This document shows positions 11,800-24,170 of a DNA stretch of 64,000 nucleotides, in pieces; the first letter of the stretch is position 1; each line of letters starts with the position of its first letter. A program made the translations under genes and the position numbers. Source of the DNA: Vesta saturnalis. Taxonomy: Eukaryota > Arthropoda > Insecta > Coleoptera > Lampyridae. Below the pieces are notes generated by a model. That model worked only from the letters and a program-made list of their open reading frames with translations. It did not search any database and was not told the origin of the DNA. Where the stretch lies: positions 7,500,722 to 7,564,721 of the forward strand of contig JARFJB010000821.1 in the NCBI GenBank assembly GCA_036346205.1, written 5' to 3'.

Positions 11800-14700
11800 T
11801 TTTTTTTATGATTGTGGACCTGAACAGGCTAAATTTGGTCTATCGTGCTAAAGCACTTAGGAACACTTAGGAGGATGGATAGAGGGATAATGAATTGCCA
11901 ATAGATGACTATGAACAGTTACCTTAAATTTTCTCATATCATAAGTGAGAGGAAAACAGGAACTAGGGAGATCATTCCAGAGTTTAGAAGCCGTGTAGAA
12001 AATTGGGGATTGCGCCCGTTTGGTACGACAAGTGGAGATTTGTACTGCATACTGATGATGTGAATGAGCGAACCGAGTGTTTCTCGCAAAGATAGCCGAA
12101 GATGGTATCAAAGAATGTAATTCACCAGCACAATAGCCGTTGTAATAACGATAAAACAAAGAAAGAACTGAAACCATCCTTCTATGCTCAAGGGACTGTA
12201 TGTGAGAAGTTAAGGATGGGTCATTTATAAGCCTAATCGCTCTCTTTTGAATACGATCAACGATATCGAGAGCGTATTGGGGAGCACCAACCCAGAGGTG
12301 AGAACTATATTTCAGATGAGGCCGAATTTGGGCCTTATACAGCAGAAGGAGTTGTCGAGAGGTAAAGTACTGCTTAGATCTGTACAAAAAGCCTATTTTA
12401 CGAGCAGCTGTTTTGGTAGCTGACAGAAGATGGTCAACCCATGAGAGATTTGAAGATACAGTCATACCCAAGAGAGTAATAGAGTCTGAAAACTTAAGAA
12501 GTGAGCCATTCATACTTACAACAGGAAATGATCGATCTTTTTTGGAGGACACAAGGCAACCCTGAGTTTTGTTAGCATTAAATTTAACTAGATTATTGCT
12601 TCCCCATTCAAGAATACGTTGAATGTCTTTGTTGATTGAATTTGCCATTTCAGCTTTAATTTCTTGATTTGACATAGAGGGTAGATTATCACTATGAGTA
12701 GACTGAGATGAACTACAGTGAAGAGTACTATCGTGAGCAAAGCAATGGATGGGGTTAGTTGCTGAAGAAATAAGGTCATTTATGTACAGCAGAAAAAGTG
12801 TAGGCGCTATAACGGATCCCTGTGGTACGACCGCGTTAATGCTAACATCTTTTAAAAAAAGCCATCAACTACTACACGTATTCGTCTTTTATCAAGGAAA
12901 CTAGAAACCCAGCGTATCATTTAACCCAAACGAGGTGAGTTTGGCAAGTAAACACTTACGCCAAACTTGGTCAAATGCCTTTGAGGTATCTAAAGCAACT
13001 ACAACTGTTTCACCGGACTGCTCTACTGTATTGTTCCAAACTTGGGTCACATATGAAAGAAGATCGCCTGTTGAACGACTTTGCCTAAACCCATATTGGT
13101 GGTCACTAAGGAGTTTGTTAGTTTCAAGGAACGTGAGCAGTTGCTGATTGATGGCCTTTTCCATGATTTTAGACAAAATGGAAGTGATGGCAATTGGTCT
13201 GTAATTTGAGGGATCGGTTTTATCACCTTTTTTGGGAATAGGTTGAACATTTGCTAACTTCCATGATGAAGGAATTCAGAAGATATAGAGATCGTATAGA
13301 GCTTAGATAGGACTGGTACTAGTTCGGGGAACATTTCTTTAAGACAATAGCTGGGATACCGTCTGGGCCAGTCGCCTTATTGAGATCAAGCCTACTGATG
13401 ATCGATTCCAAGAGCTTGTACCGAAAATGAATTGGTTTCATAACGTATGAAGAAGAGTTGACTAGGGCACATCTTTTCCAGAATCATTGAGACACGAGTT
13501 TGATGCAAACAAATCCACAAAAACGTTGGCTTTGTCTACAGAATCAGCAACTACCGATCCGTCAATAGATGTCAGGGGAAATGAAGATGTTCGAAAGTTT
13601 TTACTAATGGCTTTGCTAAAGACCAAAATTTACGACTGCCTAAAGGAGATGTAGCTAGTTCATTGCATTTTCGTTGTTCGAACAACTTTTTAGTTTTAGT
13701 GATGACACTTTTGCAGATATTTCTAGCACCAACGTATTCTACATGACTGTCAACCGATTTATTAGATTTCCATTTAATGTAATATTTATTTTTTAAAGAT
13801 ATTGCATCAGAACAAGCCTTATTGAACCAGGGTTGGGAACGTGAATGACCTACACGGTACTGTTTTTTCGGAATGTATAACTCCATTCCCATGAGGATGA
13901 CTTCAGATACTGAAAGAGCGATGTCCGAAGAAGAGGACGACTTAAAACAATATTCACGCCATGGAAAGGTTGCAAAGAAATCCGTAAATCACTCCATCGA
14001 GCTGACTTAAAACACCACAAGGTTCTATCGGTTTTGCGAACAACAGTGGAATTAGGTACAGTAGAATGATTTTATTAGACAATGGTCGGAAAGACCTAAA
14101 GGCGAAAGAACGGAAGTTTATAAACAAGAGGGTTTGATGTAAGAAAGAGATCTAGAAGATGTGGAGTATGGTTAGGGTTATCAGGAATTCTTGTGGGTTC
14201 AGAAATCATTTGTGTGAGATCACATGAAATAGCAAATGTTTCTGCACTATGACCAGCAGGATTTGTAGTAGATGAAAATTGAAGCCAATTAGAGTTATGA
14301 ACATTGAAACCGCCTACAAATGAGATATCGCAAGATGGAAACTAAGACAGGAGATAGTCAACTTTCATACCAAGGTGATCGAAGAAGTCTTGAAAGTTGC
14401 TGTCATTAGGAGACCTATAAATGCAAAAGTAGAATTTCACAAAATTAGGACTAGAATGTTTAAACCAAATCACGTCAAAATTTTTATTTTCTAAGGAAGA
14501 AACCCTCTTGCAAGCAATTCTGTCCTTGATGTACGCACATACGCCTCCTTTAAATCGAAAGTTAGAGTGAAGATGGTATTGAGGAAATTGCAAGTCGGGT
14601 GACTCGGAGCTTTGAGGAGACTTGTGTTTCAGATAGAAACAATATATCAGGTTGTAATTGTTCAAGATGTTGGTGAATAGTATTAAGATTAGACCTGATA

Positions 14701-15041
14701 CCGCGGATGTTGCAGTAGTGAATCAGAAAGTTGATACTTTCAATGACCGAGGTCGCTTGGGCCCTGCCCTCCCGGACATCCGAGTGGGGCAGGATTTTAC
14801 GTCCGGAATTTATAACCCTAGAAACCACAGCCATCTTATTTTTTAATTTGGGACTTTTAATCCGATAGGAAGACAGTGAGGGCGAGAAGGAAGAATAAGG
14901 ATGAGAATAGATTAAGGATGATGGAAAAGGTAACCGGCAGCCCTTACCGAGCTTAGAAAATCGGAGACCCAATATTAAGGAGCCCATGGTAAGGGTGGTG
15001 GTACCTCCCCGGCTGGCATGGAGTATACATGCCTACCACCT
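11800..15041 (-). mobile_element. LINE copy b: near full-length EN-RT non-LTR retrotransposon, decayed
   Basis: The element runs from its 5' leader (AGGTGGTAGGCATG at 15,041 on this strand) to a 3' end reading CAGGTCCACAATCAT followed by A residues at about 11,800. One long gene is detectable, in several frames between 14,990 and 11,857. First comes an APE-type endonuclease (YCNIRGIRSNLNTIHQHL, then LSETQ with the catalytic Glu, GGVCAYIKDRIACKRV and IYRSPNDSNFQDFF). Next is a linker with PWFNKACSDAISLKNKYY. Then comes reverse transcriptase (SDHQYGFRQSRSTGDLLSYV, VVALDTSKAFDQVW) and a C-terminal part ending near 11,857. The polymerase motif expected as FADD reads FAHD, so this copy is dead. 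At about 3.24 kb with no separate gag-like ORF1, it resembles CR1/Daphne- or Jockey-like lineages by its RT, but I cannot settle the clade. Confidence 0.85.
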
Positions 15042-15895
15042 ATGTACGTTTAAACGTCGAGTAACTTGTTTCTTTGTTTGTATGTTTATGTTCGGACGTT
15101 TACTTCATTTCTTAGTCTGTGGAGTTTACGCGAAGTGTTTACTGTTTTGCGTATGTATTTATTAGGTTTGGTTCCTTGCATATTTAGTGCATCTTTGGAT
15201 GTTTATTTGTTTCTTGGTTTTGAGTATAGCGTGTTGCAAGTTTAGACGTCGAGTAACTTATTACTTTCTTTGTGTTGGTATGTTTACAAGTTGACGTATT
15301 TCGGTGTTTGCCTGTTTGAATGTGTTAATTTGCTGCTAGACACATTTTAATTACTTTGGTGTGTTTTCTTCCATTTTTCGTTTGTGTATTTGCAGAGTAA
15401 CTTGTTTTCTAGCTTCTTGGTCTTCTTTGGACGTTCACTTGTTACAAGTTTCTTTGACTTGGGTGTCCACTTGTTAGCGTATGTGTTTGTTGGCTGCTTG
15501 TTTGGGTATTATAGGGGCTTGTTGACTAATTTCGTTGTGTTGCGGATTGCGCGTTTACATGTTTATAGGTTTGAACGTTCAGTAACTTGTAGATTTGTGT
15601 TTATACATTTGCGAACTTACATCCTGTGTGTTCGAGTATTTACTTGATTGTCAGAGTTTTTATTTTTAAATTTGGAACTGTACGTGTTCGAGTTTATTCG
15701 TTGGGTGCGCTTGTTTGCATATTTTAGCTACTTTGGTACGTTTTCTTGCTTCTTTTGTGTATGTTTTGGGTGGTTGTGCTGTTGGTAGGTGTATGTCTTG
15801 TACTTGTTAAGTAACTTGTTTCCCAATTTTCATTGTGTTTGTTTGTTTCGTATTTACGCGTTTGAGCGTTTACTTGTTCGCTAATTCCTTCTACA
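15042..15895 (+). repeat. T/G-rich, C-poor degenerate array
   Basis: The plus strand is dominated by T and G. GTAACTT(G/A)TT recurs at 15,061, 15,253, 15,397, 15,582 and 15,811, spaced 192, 144, 185 and 229 bp, close to multiples of 46-48. CGTTTACTTGTT-type motifs recur in between. I read it as an old minisatellite with a unit near 46-48 bp. The 87-codon frame at 15,384-15,647 lies inside it and is not convincing. Confidence 0.45.
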
Positions 15896-16970
15896 TTAAT
15901 AACAAAATAGATATGGATAGTATTTTGACTGATTTCGATAATAATAAATAAAAATTTTCGTGGTATCCTGGTTGCAAGTAAAAATATACATATATAGTTA
16001 AGGTTTTAAAACAAAAGTAAAGAGAACAATTAAAATATGTGAAGTTGTAATTATGCCACAACGTCCAAAATGTGGAAAAACGTATTCTTGAAAACGGAAA
16101 ATGTGCATAGTTGCGAAAATCCGCACATACCCATTAATTTACGTTAGAAGCAAGATAAATATGTTGAAGCACGCTCTCTACTCATTTCAACAAGATAAAC
16201 AAGTATTATATAATTATAATGATGTCATTATTTATTTATTAGTAGTACCTAACATAATAAATTAAAATTAATTAAGAGCTACCTCTGTTAGCCTGTGTAA
16301 AGCGTAATGGAAGTATTTTTTCGCTACGATCCACTATAGTACACTACATGTAACCAATGTCTCCTAACAGAATAAAATTAAAAAATACCTTTTGCATACT
16401 TGTTAAGTTTAAAGGTGCAATAGTATACTTTGTTTGTACAGGTGCAATAATAAATAATTTATAAGGTACACATTGGTGTCATTCGCAATTTTTTAGGCAT
16501 TATGTAGCAATAAACTTTATAAACCACTTATAAAGGATTCTTATATACCTTATCCGTTTTACATTTACATGTGCAAAACAAATTCTAAGAACTGAGTCTA
16601 TAAGTATACTGCAATATTGCCACATTTCGGACGCAATTACATGTTAACTTTGTAAAATGTATACTTGAATTTCCATATTAATGTAGCGCCACTATCGTAA
16701 AGGTGATGAACTAACGGTATACACTTGCATCTAAATTTGTAATATTATTGCGTCCATAAAAATTTCTTATTTTGAAATTTATTGAAAATCAGACTAGATG
16801 TGATTGATCCATAGAAATCTGAGATATTTATTCAGCTTTTATCAAAAAAATTTCAACGAAGAAGTGGAGGAAACTTGGAAAAATGGGATCACACCATTGT
16901 GTCCGATTTTCGGGCGCAATAAAGCACGCAAAATATTTGATTAGGATACATATGGACGCAAAATGATAGG

Positions 16971-16975
<5 letters not shown>
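15896..16975. other. No gene seen
   Basis: AT-rich DNA with scattered short open frames and no recognisable family. Confidence 0.5.

Positions 16976-17022
<47 letters not shown>
16976..17022. repeat. (TA)n microsatellite
   Basis: About 23 TA units. A 94-codon minus frame across it is an artefact of the repeat. Confidence 0.95.
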
Positions 17023-17025
<3 letters not shown>

Positions 17026-17129
17026 ATCCATTTTCGGAAAAACTTGTGTATATTTTATATCTACAATTCTACGTTTCGAAAACTTCTTCGTCTTCGTTTT
17101 CAAGAATGACAATAAGTGAAACTTAAACT

Positions 17130-17133
<4 letters not shown>

Positions 17134-17167
<34 letters not shown>
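17134..17167. repeat. (TA)n microsatellite
   Basis: About 17 TA units. Confidence 0.95.
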
Positions 17168-17171
<4 letters not shown>

Positions 17172-17582
17172 AGTTTGTGTTATTATTGTAAATATATTCA
17201 CACTACGTTGGGGTTTTTCTTCAATAATTAAATTTTGGTATATGTCGATATTTTTTCTTTAGTGTACATAATTACAAATCTCTGTGTATATATTTTGATC
17301 GTCTATAATGAGTATTTTTAGACACATCAGTGTTGTTTTATGCTCAACTCGACTCGAATTGGCTTTATTTCGGTTTATTCTACCGTCCAGTTTAGTACGT
17401 TACGTTTTTTAAGTTTTGCTTCCCTTGTATAAGGTATGTAAGGCTTCTAATTACATTTTTGTATATATTATATTTAATAGGGAACAAAGATAAAGAAAAC
17501 TTTTTTATGCTTTATGTTTTAATTTTTCAAATTTGACAAAATTGTTTACAACATATTTAACAATTTTTAACAAACATTACTA

Positions 17583-17614
17583 CTGACGAAGATAACTGTA
17601 AGTGTTATCGAAAC
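17583..17614 (+). ncRNA. Hammerhead-ribozyme-like core motif
   Basis: The order is CTGACGA, A, GATAAC, TGTAAGT, GTTATC, GAAAC. This gives the hammerhead catalytic boxes CUGANGA and GAAA on either side of a perfect 6-bp stem with a 7-nt loop. Such motifs occur in the terminal repeats of Penelope-like elements, and a Penelope relic lies 3.7 kb away. I cannot draw convincing stems I and III or a cleavage site from the flanks. It may therefore be a dead remnant. Confidence 0.35.
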
Positions 17615-17838
17615 GTTTAGATTGTATAACTTAAAGCACACCATTAAAAAACCCCAAAAAAGATAAGTATTTTATTATGTTTCTATTTGTGTTTTATAGT
17701 TTTTAAAATCAATATATCTGATGTTAGTCTTTACCAAATAATTATACTTCACTTATTTATAATTTAGCTTGAAGTAAAGTTTCCGTTTTAATAAACTATT
17801 TTGATCTTGATTCTTTAATTAACATTGAAATTAGCTTC

Positions 17839-18778
17839 TTGAAACAAAATGAAAGTGTACCCCTTCCAAAGGGCGTTGACATGATTTTCACGCTAGGAGA
17901 GTATCATGTAAATTGTTTTCTTGTATCAAGGGTGTACGCACAAGAGTACCCTGATCGAAAACACCCGAATAAAAGGATGTTGGGAAAGTTGTTGCAGAAC
18001 TTTTGTGCTACAGGAGATGTTGCTCATCTGAAATATAATAAAGACCTGCAACTGGTAATGAAGAAAATGAGTTCCGTACTTTAGGATCGTTAATCGAAAA
18101 TCGTAATACAAGCTCAAGATGAATTGCTCGTGAGACAGGCATTAGCCGTACCAGTATAAGACGGATTCTTAAAAAAGTTTTGTCCATTCCATATCGACGC
18201 ATTTATTTTTGCACATGGGCTCTTGAGCGAGTTGGAGAGGAAGAAGTTTTTGTCAACTTCGTTTTGCTCACCGACGAATCAAATTTTCATAATAATGGTC
18301 TAGTAAACCGACGTAACTTCCATTATTATGATACAGAAAACCATTACTTAAATAGAACAGTTGACCATAAGAATCGGTGGAGTTTGAATGTGTATGGTGG
18401 AATAGGTACGTTATAGGGATAGGGACTTTGATGGACACCTGAATGTGGCATGAATTAGATGATGCTACTTGCTATTTTCAACAGACAGTCAGAAATTTTC
18501 TTAATATAAAGTTTCCAAGTAAATGGACAGGAAGAGGTGGTCCATGTAACTGGCCAGCTAGATTCGGATCGTACCGTCATGGATTTCTTTTTATGGGGTT
18601 TGTTAAGAATATTGTGTACAAAAGTTCTCCTACCACTGCAGATGATATGAAGATGAGAATTACAAATGCGTTCGCATTAATCACACCAAACATACTGCTG
18701 AATGTTAGAAGATCATTTGAAGAGAGAATCAGGCTTTGTATCCAAGAAAACGGAGGTCATGTCAAATATTTACTGTAA
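17839..18778 (+). pseudogene. DDE transposase relic of the long-TIR lineage type
   Basis: Three pieces form one transposase. 17,839-18,084 holds the N-terminal helix-turn-helix (VDMIFTLGEYHVN, then RVYAQEYPDRKHPNKRML). 18,085-18,416 holds SRTSIRRILKK-type sequence in a shifted frame and then FVNFVLLTDESNFHNNG with the first catalytic Asp. 18,443-18,778 holds ELDDATCYFQQT and the C-terminus. The stretch expected to carry the third Asp reads WPARFGSYRHGFLFMG, so that residue is lost through local frame changes. It is related to the gene at 7,216-8,260. No matching inverted repeats are obvious around it. Confidence 0.75.
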
Positions 18779-19672
18779 AATTTTTGTATTGGTCTCGCTT
18801 TTGTAAGATCAAAATGTGTTTTTTATACTAATTACGCTAAATTACTTACAAAAGCTTTCATTAGCACGGTTAGATTGAATTTATAATTAATTGCCAATAA
18901 GAAAATTAAGAATTCATTTCGATTAAATGTTCACTGTGAGAAATCAGGGTTTTATATCACTAATACTAAAAGTTTTACCAATTTCAATTCAATATGGCTT
19001 CTGGAAGGCGCACACACATACGTTTGTTTACATGTAGATTCGTGTTAAAAAAACTATTCAAAAGGCTGTTGATTTAACAAACTAGTTTGTTTTTTTGGTA
19101 AAAGGTGCTTGATTAGCTATACACAGTCTTTTTGTTGCGTAGTTTGTTGAAGTAGCAGGAGTAGAAGGACAATGGACGTCTTTTTAAGAATTCCTCCTCC
19201 ACACAGTTTTTACACAAAAAAAAAGTGCAAAGGGTGTTCTTGTTGGTGTTGACACTTTGATTAATAGTTTTGGAGCGGAAGAGACAAGACGTTTACAGTT
19301 CAAAGTTTTTTCCTTGAAATTTCGTTTTCCAAAGACAAAAAACGAATGGGATGGAACTAAGGACTCACTTCACGATTGGCAGCCCCATTTGAACAGGAAG
19401 CCCTTAGCACTTCTCACTTAAACGTTACTCACTCTGTTGAAGAGCAGGTTGGTATGGGTTTATCAGAAAATTGTTTGTTAGCGGCGGAGGTTTAGGCTCA
19501 AAGGTTTCCAGGTACGAGGCATCTCTTGATTTTAAAAAATATAAAATATGAACAATGTTCAACAAAAGCACTTTTAAAATTTAAATAACTACGAAAGTAT
19601 TAAGTGTAGGTATAGGGCAGCCTGCTATTGATTGAAAGACAATTAAATAAGAAATTGTTCAACTGAAGAGAA
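18779..19672. other. No gene seen
   Basis: Apart from the trailing end of the transposon relic I recognise nothing. A mildly T/G-rich stretch at 19,010-19,520 has no long open frame. Confidence 0.45.
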
Positions 19673-19674
19673 TA

Positions 19675-20031
19675 CAGGGTGATCCAGTTAAGCAAAGCAT
19701 GTTTTTTAAGTCTGAAGTTAGATAAGATTGAGCCTTAAATATCTGACACCCTGTATAACATTAAAAAAACTTTTTTGTTATAGCTCTTAGCCTATGCTGT
19801 TGGTAGTTTTTAGTCAAAATTATATTAGATTTGATTTACAGGTTACATAGTTATTCAGTTTTTGCAAAACTGTATTTCTCAGAAAAGTGAAATATTTCAC
19901 AAATAGTAAGACTGAGGTATAGAATAATCATGAATTGGAATTGACTGTAGAATTCAAATTTTATAAAAAAATAGGACATTCCCATTTAAAAAATATTGGT
20001 TTGTGAAATAAAAACTTTTTGGATCACCCTG
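19675..20031. mobile_element. MITE with TACAGGGTGATCC ends
   Basis: Terminal inverted repeats CAGGGTGATCCA (left) and TGGATCACCCTG (right) are perfect over at least 12 bp and flanked by TA at 19,673-19,674 and 20,032-20,033. The element is 357 bp long with no coding capacity, the form of a Tc1/mariner-mobilised MITE. An internal GACACCCTGTA at about 19,746 suggests a nested or shorter variant. Confidence 0.8.
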
Positions 20032-20163
20032 TATATTTCAAAATATTTTTAAAACATGCTTACATAGACCCTACATACAGATAGAGCAAGTTAAAAAAAA
20101 AATTACCGTTTTCCCCACAACAACCGGGTCGTTACAGGTGGTCACAACACACACACACTCACA

Positions 20164-20165
<2 letters not shown>

Positions 20166-20207
<42 letters not shown>
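20166..20207. repeat. (TA)n microsatellite
   Basis: About 21 TA units following a short ACACACAC run. Confidence 0.95.
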
Positions 20208-20208
<1 letters not shown>

Positions 20209-20659
20209 AGAAAACATGTCGATTTGCTATGGGGGACATTTAATACCTTATTGAGGAACTTTCATCCTCCGCCATCAGCCGCACCCACACCAAAATGTTA
20301 CATTGAGCTACCCTATATGTGATATATAATTTTAAGGGTATAACATTACCAATCTTGCACATCAAGGAAGATTAAAATCAGGTGAGCCGTTTGTGAATTG
20401 GAGATAAAAATGTATTAAACCAGGTAACTGATTGCCAAAGGTTCATATACTATCGATTTAACAAAAATCACTATTTTATAAAAAATGGTTAGAAGTAATT
20501 AACTACAACAATATCACATGCTAAATAAACGCTTACTACGTACCAATAAGCAATAGTTTACTAAATACAACTAAAACTAAGCTCAAAAACGTACTAAGTT
20601 CATAAGTTAATTGTCTATTACTTATCCAGCAAAATGCGCATTTATATTAATCTATCTAA
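20208..20659. other. No gene seen
   Basis: AT-rich; nothing recognisable. Confidence 0.45.
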
Positions 20660-21240
20660 ATTCAATTTGTAAAATATTCGAACTGTGTGCCATTAGTATT
20701 TAAACAATAATATAATCGATTTTCTCGCGTGCGTTGAAATGTTTACCGGGCAATCCGTTTACGTGATTGGTTAATTCTAACTCTGAACTCATCAATAATT
20801 TCTGGCGGAGTCGCGTGTACTTGTGATTCTAAATGACCCCACAACAAGCGGTATGAGATTCGGAGATCTTGGGGGTCATTTCAGAGCACTTGTTCTACCC
20901 ATCCTGAAAATCGGCAATCCAAAAATTCCCTCGCCAATAAAGAGTAATGAAGAGGTGCCCCATCGTGCTGAAGATACAGGTTCTGTTCGCTATGATTCAT
21001 GTTCCCTTCCTAGTCAACTTGATCTTCCAATAACTGGGTAATAAGCGGATTCATTGTGTTTTTTAAAAGATTCACTTGTATTTATTCAGTTAAGTTATCT
21101 TAAAAAAACCGGTCCAATGATGTCACTTCCTAAAATACCAGCCCATCTGTTTGATGAATCTATGACCCTCACAAAACGCATGTACATCGTGTTTTCTCAA
21201 TATCTGCAGATGTTTATTAACTGATCCATAAAAAAAGTGT
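20660..21240 (-). pseudogene. Tc1/mariner-superfamily transposase relic, C-terminal half
   Basis: Read on the minus strand, a degraded catalytic half is legible in several frames. It shows a MGWYF..HHWTG stretch, then HDGAPLHYSLLAREFLDC around the second catalytic Asp, LLWGHLESQVHATPPEI after the lost third Asp region, and a C-terminus NGTQFEYF near 20,690. The order and spacing fit the DD41D transposases elsewhere in the window. Several stops and frame changes; inactive. Confidence 0.6.
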
Positions 21241-21316
21241 CAATTCATCACTGAAGCAGATATTTCTTACAACACACACACGCACGCTTCAACGCACGCG
21301 CAGTGCATATTGGTAT

Positions 21317-21863
21317 GTGTTACTTTTCTGTACACTGTGTGTCCTAACCTCCTTCTCTTTTGCACTAATACATCTAGATCTGCAGAACAAATCCAACGTA
21401 ATATACAAAAGACAAAAACCGAATACCAGCACTACAAAACTATGGGAACGAGAGAATGTGTTATATAACATTTCTCAAATAACATTCGACAACGCGGCAG
21501 AAACCGTTCTGGCTAAGGACTTCAACTACGCCATTCCACCTAGACAGATTGCAGCCACATTTACAAAAATTGACAACGATACTGCGAAAACCCTACATCA
21601 AGATGTAACGCGGATTTTGAGAACCACAACATTCCCAAAGAAGAACCTTACCAAGGAGGGGTTTCGAGTATTGCAAAACGTTAAAGGAGAACAAAGATAT
21701 CATCATCCTATCTACAGTCCAAGGAAACGCTATACTAGTCATGGACAGCGAAAATCACAACGGAAAAATACAAATCTTTCTTCAAGATGCAGCATATCAA
21801 TCAATTACAACGGATCTCAACAAGGTACACAAATTCACGATGGAGATTGAAATTGACAACCAA

Positions 21864-21928
<65 letters not shown>

Positions 21929-22610
21929 CATATATATGCTAGTTCATAAGGAAAGTGAAGGTTTGGTACATATGGTGTACAGAACAGCAACACATACCAA
22001 AAGATACTTAAATGCACAATCGCATCGACACCTGGCACAGCTACAGTCGGTCGTCAGAACACTAGCAACCGGATCTAGGCGACTCACCGACCAAAAAAAA
22101 CAGCAGCAGAAATGAATCATCTAAAATCGGTAATGAAAAAAGTGGATTCTCAGAAAACTATGTAGAGAGAGTTTAAAACCAGAAAATCCAAAACAGGAAC
22201 AGGAGTAAGAGGACGCCAAGAAAGTACTGCTACCTTATGTAAAAGACATGATCGATGAAATAAGCAGAATACTTAAGAAATATAAAATCAAAGTTGTCTT
22301 TACTACTGAATAAAGATCGCTAAAATAAATGTGGAAGACCAAGGAAATTACGGACTACCATGCAAGACAGATTCATTGGTCAAACTATGTTGGCTGTAAA
22401 GAAGAACACACCATCATTAGCGCCAGACACAGAAAGTGCACCATATACAAAATATTGTGAACAAACCAAGCAGATTGCATCTGCCGACTACCTGATTCGA
22501 AGAATAATACGAGAGGCCATGGAGATAGAAGAATGACTGCTCAATCTTAACACAAGGGACGATTATCTACAGGGGTTAGTGGAGTTGTTACTGCCCAAGA
22601 GGGGAAACTA
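21317..22610 (+). pseudogene. Penelope-like retroelement relic
   Basis: The 5' part (21,317-21,862) encodes the N-terminal region of a Penelope-type reverse transcriptase: LSKG-like LAKDFNYAIPPRQI, then a helical DVTRILRT block. After a frameshift near 21,685 it reads TVQGNAILVMDSENHNGKIQ. The central polymerase is missing, and a (TA)n tract (21,868-21,934) stands in its place. After it, 21,940-22,115 gives HMVYRTATHTKRYLNAQSH, a conserved C-terminal RT segment. 22,190-22,610 keeps LPYVKDMIDEISRILKKYKI and, in other frames, LIRRIIREAMEIEE near the end of the GIY-YIG endonuclease region. The GIY-YIG core is not legible. Clearly a dead copy of a telomere-/GIY-YIG-type retroelement. Confidence 0.75.
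21868..21934. repeat. (TA)n microsatellite inside the Penelope relic
   Basis: About 32 TA units, ending in TACATACATATATATG, in place of the deleted RT core. Confidence 0.95.
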
Positions 22611-23204
22611 ATCTTGTAATTTTAATTTACATGTTAGAAACTTAATAAGCTGAGATCCCTTAAGTATATTAAACAAGGGGAGCTTCTTTTCTGTATATGT
22701 TGATGTATGTAAAACGAGATGAGATCATATGTTGTTGCCAAATGTAGTCTAATCTAAAAGTGATTTACCTTAAAAACAATTTCTTTATTTTATTTTCTGA
22801 TTTTCTTTAGTCTTTCCATTTTGTGTGATTTGTCCTATGATTTTAACTCTACTATATGAGCAATAGAAGTAGACGATTAGTACAATTACGTTTATCATTT
22901 TACTCTGTGATTCAATTTTAATTTTATTCAGATCAAATTAGAGAATGTGATGAAAACGAAAACCTTTGGATCAAGTTTAACGAATGGAAAAGTACGAAAG
23001 TAGAAACTTAAAAACAAGTTTGTTTTTGGTTGGAATCAGACGTTCTCTAATAGTTTCCGGCCTTATATACTTGAACATTTCATAAATATAATTAAAAAAT
23101 AAAAACTTATTTCCATAGTTATTGCTTAAAGCCATACATAAACAAACATGCATATTATTTGGAACAAATGTTAACTAACACTGATGGACTACATAATTTA
23201 TTTC
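22611..23204. other. No gene seen
   Basis: AT-rich; no recognisable gene. Confidence 0.45.
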
Positions 23205-24170
23205 TTGACCATTGAGGCAATCAATATTGCTGTGGCCCCAACAAAGTTAGTGTATAAATATAGATTTTTGGAGACACGGCGTAAGTACTGATCAACTCGC
23301 ACAGACCGCAGAATTTAGCTCTTGATCATCTAGAAAATCCATTTTTCCGCGTTCCTAACAAAACTAGTACACTAACATAGGTTTTGAGCAGTATTCAGCT
23401 CAAATACTAATCAACATGGGTAACAGAGTACAGCATTTGGCCATTGAGGCAATCAATTTTTCAATGACCCTAACAGAATTCGTGTGTAAATATAGATTTT
23501 AGACAATATTCGGTCTAAATGCCAACCAACACTCATGTACCACAGAATTTGGCTCTTGATCTTTCAGAGAATCCATGTTGCCGCATCTTCAACGAAGTTG
23601 GTGTTCAAACATAGATTTTAGGCGAGATTCAGCCCAAATAATTACCAACACGTGACAGAATGTAGCTATTTGGCATATACGTAATCAATTTTGGCATGAC
23701 CACAACAACATGGATGTGTAAATATAAATTTTGGGCAATATTTGGATTAAATGCTCACCATCTCTCAGGGACCACTGAAATTAGTCCTTTTTCATCAAAA
23801 GTCTCTATTTTGCCACGTACTGGTATATAAGCGTAGGCGTTGAGCTAAATTCAGAACAAATACTATCCGACATGAGTGACAGAATTGAGCTGTTGGCTAT
23901 TGAGGCAATCAATTTTACCCTGACCAACTAAATTGGTGGGTAAATAAAGATTATACGCAATATTCGGCCTAAACGCTAAGCAACACTCATGGAGCGCAAA
24001 ATGTAGCTCTTAATCATCGAGAGAATCTATTTTGATGCATCAATAATGAAATTGTGTTTAACTAGATTTTGGGCACAATTGAGTCCAAATACTGACCAAC
24101 ATATGACAGAATTTAGGTGTTGACCATTGAGGCAATCAATATTGCCACAGACCTAATGAAATTTGTATGT
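23205..24170 (+). repeat. Degenerate satellite, about 230-bp dimeric unit
   Basis: A TTG(A/G)CCATTGAGGCAATC-type motif recurs at 23,205, 23,437, 23,670, 23,893 and 24,120, giving unit lengths of 232, 233, 223 and 227 bp. Inside each unit two related halves of about 115 bp alternate. One contains ATTGAGGCAATCAAT and the other TCTTGATCATC then GAGAATCCAT. Both are followed by TGTAAATATAGATTTT and ACCAACA-type segments. About four full higher-order units, heavily diverged from one another. No open frame follows the period. Confidence 0.8.
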
